Source: Micromonospora coxensis (GTDB lineage: Bacteria > Actinomycetota > Actinomycetes > Mycobacteriales > Micromonosporaceae). Taken from it: DNA of 64,000 bases. Location: the NCBI RefSeq assembly GCF_900090295.1, contig NZ_LT607753.1, forward strand, positions 1,984,001 to 2,048,000. Reading direction: 5' to 3'. Shown here one piece after another: positions 59,047 through 64,000 of this stretch. The first letter of the stretch is position 1. Each line of letters starts with the position of its first letter. Under the pieces are notes generated by a model. It made no database searches. It saw only the letters and a program-made list of their open reading frames with translations, and had not been told where the DNA came from. Both the position numbers and the translations under genes were made by a program.

Positions 59047-59105
59047 CCGTTTGCGGCGTGTCGCGACGTCACGAGTTCCCGGACACCGCGACACGCCGCA
59101 AACGG
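59047..59105. repeat. Long intergenic inverted repeat (type 3)
   Basis: Perfect 19-bp arms CCGTTTGCGGCGTGTCGCG (59047-59065) and 59087-59105 flank a 21-nt spacer. It shares GGCGTGTCG with the spacer of the first repeat (719-781). It lies between the MMPL promoter and tRNA-Asn, downstream of neither gene, so it is not a simple terminator. Confidence 0.85.
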
Positions 59106-59186
59106 GGTGGGCCGGCGGGCTGGAGGCGGGGGTGGACGACAGAAACGCCCGTCGGCGTGGGCCGACGGGCGTGGCGTGGAGCTGAG

Positions 59187-59259
59187 CTCCCCCGTTTGGA
59201 CTCGAACCAAAAACCTGCCGGTTAACAGCCGGCTGCTCTGCCAATTGAGCTACGGGGGA
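59187..59259 (-). tRNA. tRNA-Asn (GTT)
   Basis: The minus strand begins TCCCCCGTAGCTCAATTGGC and makes a cloverleaf: acceptor TCCCCCG/CGGGGGA, anticodon loop CTGTTAA (GUU) and T-arm TTTGGTTCGAGTCCAAA. The discriminator is G, and CCA is not encoded. Length 73 nt is normal. Confidence 0.97.
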
Positions 59260-59568
59260 CCGCTTGTCACCTCACTCGCGGATCTCTCCGGCGCTCGGCG
59301 ACGGCACAAGAGTACAGGACTCCCCGGGGGTTCGGTCCAGGGGGTTACCCCATGACGTTCCACCGCCGCACCGATCGGCGGGCCGTCACCGCCGCACCGC
59401 CGACGTGCGGAATAATACGGACAAATAGTCATCCCGGCACCACCAGGTATGAGCGCGGAGCAGGATGGGTAGTTAGCTGCCGACAGAGGACGCAGGCGCG
59501 AACAGGTCGGACCGGTCCGGGAGATCCCGGACGGGAACGGCGGAGCGTCAGGTACGGAAGGAGCCGCC
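59260..59568. other. 309-bp upstream region of the YtxH-like gene
   Basis: It contains an A+T-rich patch (GGAATAATACGGACAAATAG, 59410-59429). A stress-sigma-like pair GGTATG (59446-59451) and GGGTAG (59467-59472) is separated by 15 nt, resembling a sigma-B promoter. No gene is seen. Confidence 0.4.
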
Positions 59569-59961
59569 ATGCGCGGAAAGATCATGTTTCTTGGCGGGCT
59601 GGCTGCGGGCTTCGTCCTGGGCGCCCGTGCCGGCCGGGAGAAGTACGAGGAGCTGGTCGTTCGGGGCCGCAAGGTGCTCGACCACCCGACCGTCCAGGAG
59701 GCGGCGGGTGTCGCGCAGGCCCAGGCGACCCGGCTCTACTCCGAGGGCAAGGACAAGCTCGGCCAGTCCAAGCTGGGCGAGAAGCTGGGCGGCAACGGCA
59801 GCAAGCCGGGTCTGACCGCGGCGGACGACGCGTTCGCGGGCACCCCGGCCACCGTCGGGGCCAAGACCAGCAGCACCGGCTCGACCAGCTCCACCAGCTC
59901 GTCGGCCAGCACCCCGAAGCCCAAGGCGCCCGGTTCGGGCACCAACGGCAGCACCATCTGA
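59569..59961 (+). CDS. YtxH-like stress protein
   Basis: The 130-aa protein starts MRGKIMFLGGLAAGFVLGARAGREKYEELVV, a single glycine-rich helix near the membrane. It continues as an amphipathic helix (PTVQEAAGVAQAQATRLYSEGKDKLGQS) and ends in a Ser/Thr-rich, low-complexity tail (TSSTGSTSSTSSSASTPKPK). The start resembles the YtxH family, which is induced by general stress in Bacillus and is common in actinomycetes. AAGGAG precedes ATG 59569. Upstream, a GGGTAG element suggests stress-sigma control. Confidence 0.78.
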   Translation: MRGKIMFLGGLAAGFVLGARAGREKYEELVVRGRKVLDHPTVQEAAGVAQAQATRLYSEGKDKLGQSKLGEKLGGNGSKPGLTAADDAFAGTPATVGAKTSSTGSTSSTSSSASTPKPKAPGSGTNGSTI

Positions 59962-59977
59962 TCGTCCGTACGCCGCT

Positions 59978-60007
59978 CGGGCCGGTCGCCGTCTGGCGAC
60001 CGGCCCG
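59978..60007. terminator. Bidirectional terminator hairpin
   Basis: A perfect 13-bp stem CGGGCCGGTCGCC (59978-59990) pairs with 59995-60007 across a GTCT loop, between convergent genes. Confidence 0.85.
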
Positions 60008-60016
60008 ACGCGTGTC

Positions 60017-60844
60017 TCAGGCGTCCCGCCGCACCAGCCGGACGACCGCCGCCCCGAGCAGCACCAGCAGCCAGCCGACGAAGACCGCCAGGCCGGCCCC
60101 CGGCGAGAGCAGCTGCGGGTCGGACGAGATCGACATGAACGCCTGCCCGGCGTTCGACGGCAGGTACGGAGAGATCGTCTCCGACCAGCTCTCCGGCAGC
60201 AGCGAGACCACTCCGGGCAGCACCAGCAGCAACGCCACCAGGCTGGTCAGCGCGCCGGCGGTGGTGCGCAGCAACGCGCCCAGCGCCATGCCGAGCACGC
60301 CGACCCCGGCCAGGTGGAACGCCGTACCGAGCACGGCGCGCAGCACACCCTCGTCGCCGAGGGAGATGCCCTCGTCACCCAGGACGGCCTGCCCGCCGAG
60401 GAAGGTCAGCAGCACGGTCGGCACCAGCGCGACGAGGCAGACCCCGGCGAGGACCGCCACCTTCGCGCCCAGCACCGGCCAGCGCCTCGGCACGGCGGCG
60501 AGCGAGGAGCGGATCGTCCCGGTGGTGTACTCCCCCGCCATCAGCAGCACTCCGAGGGTGCCGACGAGCAACTGGGCCAGGTTCACCCCGCCGAGGCTGG
60601 CGCCGAGCGGATCCAGCGAGGACGGTCCGCCCGGCGGGGCCGGCGTGCCGGGCTCGATCGTCGCGTCCGACAGGAAGGCGGAGAACCCCAGGCCGAGCGC
60701 GGTGAAGACGACCACCGTGGCGGCCAGCAGGAGCAGGGACGACCGCAGCGTCCGGAACTTGATCCACTCGGAGTGGACCACCCGCCACCAGGTGACCCGG
60801 GCGTCGGTGGGGACGGGAACGCGGGTGGGGGTGGCGGTGGTCAT
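60017..60844 (-). CDS. ABC transporter permease (ABC-2 type)
   Basis: The 275-aa membrane protein has about six helices: LRSSLLLLAATVVVFTALGLGF, GVNLAQLLVGTLGVLLMAGEYTTGTIRSSLA, KVAVLAGVCLVALVPTVLLTFLGG and later ones. It includes the ABC-2 hallmark GEYTTGTIRSSLAAVPRR. The start ATG 60844 overlaps the stop codon of the ATPase gene (ATGA). Together they form an export pump, perhaps for a toxic or membrane-active compound. Confidence 0.92.
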   Translation of the reverse strand: MTTATPTRVPVPTDARVTWWRVVHSEWIKFRTLRSSLLLLAATVVVFTALGLGFSAFLSDATIEPGTPAPPGGPSSLDPLGASLGGVNLAQLLVGTLGVLLMAGEYTTGTIRSSLAAVPRRWPVLGAKVAVLAGVCLVALVPTVLLTFLGGQAVLGDEGISLGDEGVLRAVLGTAFHLAGVGVLGMALGALLRTTAGALTSLVALLLVLPGVVSLLPESWSETISPYLPSNAGQAFMSISSDPQLLSPGAGLAVFVGWLLVLLGAAVVRLVRRDA

Positions 60845-61779
60845 CGGGTGCTCCTTCCGGTGGCGACCGGCCGGGCGGCCTCGCCGTGGTACTCGACGGC
60901 GTCGCGGGTCATGGTCATGAACGCCTCCTCCAGGGAGGCCTCGGTGGCGGTCAGCTCGTGCAGGGTGAGGCCCGCCGCGGCGGCCCGGTCGCCGATCTGA
61001 TCGCGGCTGAGCCCGGTCACCTCCAGCAGCCCGGGCTCGCCGGCGGTCACCGTCACGTCCGGCCCGAGGAGCAGGTCGCGCAGGGTGGCCGCCTGCGGGG
61101 AACGGACCCGTACGGTGGTCCGCGACGCCTGCCGGGTGAACTCGGCGAGGGAGACGTCGGCGATCAGCCGCCCCCGGCCGACCACGATCAGGTGCTCGGC
61201 GGTCTGCGCCATCTCGCTCATCAGGTGCGAGGAGACGAAGACCGTCCGCCCCTCGACGGCCAGGCCCTTGAGCAGCGCCCGGATCCACCGGATGCCGTCC
61301 GGGTCGAGGCCGTTGACCGGCTCGTCGAGCATCACCACCTGCGGGTCGCCGAGCAGCGCGGCGGCGATGCCGAGCCGCTGCCCCATGCCGAGGGAGAAGC
61401 CGCCGGCCCGTTTGCCGGCCACCTCGCGCAGGCCGACCAGGTCGATCACCTCGTCGACCCGCCGGCGGCCGATGCCGTTGGTGGCGGCCAGGGCGAGCAG
61501 GTGGTTGCGGGCCGACCGGCCGGGGTGCACCGCCTTCGCCTCCAGCAGCGCGCCGATCTCCCGCAACGGCGCGGGGTGTTCGGCGTACCGGCGGCCGTTG
61601 ACAGTCACCGTGCCGGTGGTCGGGGCGTCCAGGCCGAGGATCATCCGCATCGTGGTGGACTTGCCGGCGCCGTTGGGGCCCAGGAAACCCGTGACGATCC
61701 CGGGCTCCACCCGGAAGGACAGCGAGTCCACGGCCGTCTTGTCGCCGTAGCGCTTGCTCAGGTCGGTCGCTTCGATCAT
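60841..61779 (-). CDS. ABC transporter ATP-binding protein
   Basis: The 312-aa ATPase has Walker A GFLGPNGAGKSTTMRMI (about 32-48), ABC signature FSLGMGQRLGIAAALLG, Walker B VVMLDEPVNGLDPDGI and H-loop VFVSSHLMSEM. The C-terminal extension (about 225-312) is typical of the DrrA/CcmA drug-resistance type. ATG 61779. The inverted repeat TACCGCGACCGCGGTA (61841-61856) upstream is a candidate for control by the adjacent response regulator. Confidence 0.95.
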   Translation of the reverse strand: MIEATDLSKRYGDKTAVDSLSFRVEPGIVTGFLGPNGAGKSTTMRMILGLDAPTTGTVTVNGRRYAEHPAPLREIGALLEAKAVHPGRSARNHLLALAATNGIGRRRVDEVIDLVGLREVAGKRAGGFSLGMGQRLGIAAALLGDPQVVMLDEPVNGLDPDGIRWIRALLKGLAVEGRTVFVSSHLMSEMAQTAEHLIVVGRGRLIADVSLAEFTRQASRTTVRVRSPQAATLRDLLLGPDVTVTAGEPGLLEVTGLSRDQIGDRAAAAGLTLHELTATEASLEEAFMTMTRDAVEYHGEAARPVATGRSTR

Positions 61780-61840
61780 GCGACCAACGGTCGCCCGCGT
61801 ACCCGGGTCGTGGCGTCGGCCGGGCGCAGACAATCGCGCG

Positions 61841-61856
61841 TACCGCGACCGCGGTA
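61841..61856. promoter_or_regulatory. Inverted repeat upstream of the ABC genes
   Basis: TACCGCG and CGCGGTA flank a central AC in the 112-bp gap between the response-regulator stop codon and the ATPase start. The site is where a NarL-type regulator would bind to activate the exporter. Confidence 0.4.
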
Positions 61857-61891
61857 TCCGGGCCGGGCGGCTACCGCGCCGGCAGGTGTGC

Positions 61892-62572
61892 TCAGCGGGC
61901 CGGCGGCGGCGTGACCCGGACCAGCCCGCTCTGGTACGCGATGACGACGAGCTGGGCCCGGTCCCGGGCACCCAGCTTCATCATCGCCCGGTTGACGTGG
62001 GTCTTGGCGGTCAGCGGGGAGACCACCAGCCGCTCGGCGATCTGCTCGTTGGACAGTCCCGCCGCCACCAGCGTGACCACCTCCCGCTCCCGTTCGGTGA
62101 GCACCCGCAGCCGCTCGGGGCCGGCCTGCGGCTCCGGCTCCGGCTGGGCCAGGAACCGGGCGATCAGCCCACGGGTGGCCTTCGGGGACAACAGGGCGTC
62201 CCCGGCCGCGACGGTACGGATGGCGTCGAGCAGCTCGGCCGGCTCCACCCCCTTGCCGAGGAAGCCGCTGGCTCCGGCGCGCAGCGCCTGGAAGACGTAC
62301 TCGTCGACCTCGAAGGTGGTCAGGATGAGCACCCGTACCCCGGCCAGGTCCTCGTCGGCGGTGATCGCGGCGGTGGCGGCCAACCCGTCCATCTCGGGCA
62401 TCCGCACGTCCATCAGCACCACGTCGGCGCGGGTGGCGCGGGCCAGCTCGACGGCCTCCCGCCCGGTGGCCGCCTCCCCGACGACCACCAGGTCGGCGGC
62501 GGAGTCGATGAGCACCCGGAACCCGGCCCGCAGCAGTTTCTGGTCGTCGGCGAGCAGCACCCGGATCGTCAC
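61892..62572 (-). CDS. NarL/LuxR-type response regulator
   Basis: The 226-aa regulator has a receiver domain: VLLADDQKLLRAGF, then RADVVLMDVRMPEMDG (phospho-acceptor Asp in LMDVRMP), and LTTFEVDEY, with Lys in FLGKGV. A C-terminal LuxR helix-turn-helix ends it (LTEREREVVTLVAAGLSNEQIAERLVVSPLTAKTHVNRAMMKL). It is phosphorylated by the histidine kinase, with whose stop codon its GTG overlaps (GTGA). Likely target: the adjacent ABC exporter. Confidence 0.95.
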   Translation of the reverse strand: MTIRVLLADDQKLLRAGFRVLIDSAADLVVVGEAATGREAVELARATRADVVLMDVRMPEMDGLAATAAITADEDLAGVRVLILTTFEVDEYVFQALRAGASGFLGKGVEPAELLDAIRTVAAGDALLSPKATRGLIARFLAQPEPEPQAGPERLRVLTEREREVVTLVAAGLSNEQIAERLVVSPLTAKTHVNRAMMKLGARDRAQLVVIAYQSGLVRVTPPPAR

Positions 62573-63822
62573 TCGGCCTCCTCCTCCGGGGCGGGCAGCT
62601 CGGCGCGGACCAGCCAGCCCCCGCCGGGGCGCGGGCCGGCGGCGAAGGTGCCGCCGACCGTCTCGGCGCGCTCGCGCATCCCGAGCAGGCCGAGGCCGGT
62701 GCCGGGTCGCACGTCGGCGGTCGTGGCGGTGCCGAGCGCGCTGCCGGATCCGGTGTCGCCGCCGGGCACGGCGCCGCCGTCCGCTCCGGCCGGCTGCGGG
62801 GTGCCGTCGTCGCGTACCTCGATGGTGACGCCGTCGGGGTCGTAGCGCAGGCGGACCGCGACGGCCGCGCCCGGCGCGTGCCGGTGCGCGTTGGTCAGCG
62901 ACTCCTGGATGATCCGGTACGCCGCGACGTCCACCGCCGTGGGCAGCGGCCGGGGTTGGCCGGCCACGGTCCACCGCACCGGCTGCCCGGAGCTGAACCC
63001 CTCCACCAGCGCGTCCAGCCGGTTGAGGCTCGGGGCGGGCTCGGTCGGCGCGTCGGGCTCCTCGGCGCCGCGCAGCACACCGAGCAGGGTGGCCAGCTCG
63101 TCGAGGACGGTCCGGCCGGCGGCCCGGACGTGCCCGAGCGCCTCCTCGGCCGCGTCGGGCTGCCCGCGCAGCAGATGCCCGGCCACCCCGGCCTGCACGT
63201 TGATCAGCGCGATGTGGTGGGCGACCACGTCGTGCAGCTCCCGGGCGATGCGCAGGCGCTCCTCGGCGACCCGCCGCAGCGCCTCCTCCTCCCGGGTCTG
63301 CTCGGCCCGGCGGGCCCGTTCCTCCAGCACCGCCACGTACGCCCGCCGGCTGCGCACCGCGTCGCCGAAGGCCACCGCGACGCCGAACCAGAGCAGCAGC
63401 ACCACCACGGCCGGGTCGAGCCAGGGCACGCCGAGGGTGACCACGGCCGCGACTCCGACCGCCAGCGCGCTGGCCGCGCCGGCCGCCGCGGCGGTCCGCC
63501 GGTCGGTCCGGGTGGCGACCGTGTACGCGGCGATCGCCACGACGAGCACGAAGGGCCCCCGGGCCAGGCCGGTGAGCTGCCCCAGCACCACGGCGACGGT
63601 GGTCACGGCGAGCACCGGCAACGGGTGGCGCCGACGCAGCGTCAACGCCCCGCAGCCGAGGGCGGCGAGCAGCACCCCGCCGGCGGTGAGCGGGACCCGG
63701 GGCGGCCCGCCGGGCGGGCTCAGCGGCAGCAGGCTCGCCACGAACAGCGCGACGGCGAGCACCGCGTCGGCCACCGCCGGGTGCGCCCGCGCGACCCGAC
63801 GCCACTGTGCGAGGCGTCCCAT
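62569..63822 (-). CDS. Sensor histidine kinase (HisKA_3 type)
   Basis: The 417-aa kinase has a membrane part of about six short helices (about 15-160), as in DesK/LiaS sensors. The dimerisation box ERLRIARELHDVVAHHIALINVQAGVAGHLL carries the phospho-His (ELHDVV). The ATPase domain has an N box (QESLTNAHRHAPGA) and a G box (GTGLGLLGMRERAETVGG). Start ATG 63822 is 7 nt after TACGTT (-10), so the gene is probably leaderless. The promoter region holds GGGTGAGTCACCC (63847-63859), a palindrome also found upstream of the BON gene. Confidence 0.94.
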   Translation of the reverse strand: MGRLAQWRRVARAHPAVADAVLAVALFVASLLPLSPPGGPPRVPLTAGGVLLAALGCGALTLRRRHPLPVLAVTTVAVVLGQLTGLARGPFVLVVAIAAYTVATRTDRRTAAAAGAASALAVGVAAVVTLGVPWLDPAVVVLLLWFGVAVAFGDAVRSRRAYVAVLEERARRAEQTREEEALRRVAEERLRIARELHDVVAHHIALINVQAGVAGHLLRGQPDAAEEALGHVRAAGRTVLDELATLLGVLRGAEEPDAPTEPAPSLNRLDALVEGFSSGQPVRWTVAGQPRPLPTAVDVAAYRIIQESLTNAHRHAPGAAVAVRLRYDPDGVTIEVRDDGTPQPAGADGGAVPGGDTGSGSALGTATTADVRPGTGLGLLGMRERAETVGGTFAAGPRPGGGWLVRAELPAPEEEAE

Positions 63823-63938
63823 GCGGCCCAACGTACGGCAGCCGCCGGGTGAGTCACCCGGCGCATCGCCGGGCCGTCCCGCACCGCTGCCGAGGAGCCG
63901 GACCGGCCGGTGGCCGCGGTGTCCCGGGCCCCGCACAG

Positions 63939-63979
63939 CCGTACCGCCCCGCCGCGGGGAGAGCGGCGGGGCGGTACGG
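63939..63979. terminator. Terminator hairpin near the right edge
   Basis: A perfect 17-bp stem (63939-63955 with 63963-63979) and a 7-nt loop. It probably ends a minus-strand gene beyond the window edge: TCA at 63992-63994 reads TGA on that strand, preceded by two sense codons (Lys, Arg). Confidence 0.8.
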
Positions 63980-64000
63980 GAGCGGGCAGGGTCAGCGCTT

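Overview
This looks like chromosomal DNA from a high-GC actinomycete, most likely a Micromonospora-type member of the Micromonosporaceae. The grounds are the G+C-biased codon use, frequent GTG starts and GTGA/ATGA gene overlaps, several probable leaderless genes (a TAnnnT -10 box 6-8 nt before a GTG or ATG), a CebR-type box, a c-di-AMP (ydaO-yuaA) leader, and a set of secreted polysaccharide-degrading enzymes with Ser/Thr/Pro linkers. No phage, IS element, CRISPR array or large biosynthetic cluster is visible. The taxonomic guess is inference.

Layout. 1-7.1 kb: the C-terminus of a HelD-like ATPase, a metal-efflux CDF transporter behind an operator-bearing promoter, a c-di-AMP riboswitch controlling a secreted wall protein, a PfkB kinase coupled to surE, a STAS protein, a tiny Asp-rich lipoprotein and a membrane-anchored protein. 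7.2-13.8 kb: a GH15 glucanase/trehalase, a GH74-CBM2 xyloglucanase with a CebR-type box, and a large polytopic membrane protein. 14-22.7 kb: stress and redox genes (triple BON protein, peroxiredoxin coupled to a DsbA-like protein), a LAL/MalT-type regulator, a SRPBCC-like protein coupled to a zinc dehydrogenase, a saccharopine-dehydrogenase-like reductase, and a MerR regulator fused to a DNA sliding-clamp-like region. 23.3-28.6 kb: a divergent seryl-tRNA synthetase convergent with a three-gene redox operon (bis-haem ferric-reductase-like membrane protein, NuoF-like flavoprotein fused to a ferredoxin, TlpA-like lipoprotein).

28.6-44.7 kb: two secreted GH13 alpha-amylases that share promoter elements, an L,D-transpeptidase, a DUF3103-like protein, a prolyl-oligopeptidase, an M50 protease with CBS domains, a TetR-controlled SnoaL/DUF1772 pair, an AraC/GyrI regulator, an alditol-oxidase-like flavoprotein, a PH/DivIVA-like membrane protein, a small Asp-rich Ca-binding-like protein and an F420-type oxidoreductase. 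44.7-53.4 kb: an ArsR regulator, an Ig-like protein translationally coupled to a glycosidase-like protein, small membrane proteins, a DUF305 lipoprotein, an AA10 LPMO, a secreted lipase, a membrane protein and an LPITG wall-anchored protein. 53.8-64 kb: a PadR/membrane pair beside a CAU tRNA, an FAD oxidoreductase overlapping an MMPL exporter, tRNA-Asn, a YtxH-like protein, and an ABC exporter next to a two-component system.

How it works together. The common theme is extracellular carbon: GH74, two GH13, AA10 and lipase attack polymers outside the cell, GH15 probably handles trehalose or malto-oligosaccharide inside, and the LacI-type operators suggest sugar-responsive control. The most novel-looking items are the NADH-to-exterior electron-relay operon (24.7-28.6 kb), the MerR-clamp fusion, the divergent SerRS, the Ig/glycosidase pair and three kinds of long intergenic inverted repeat.
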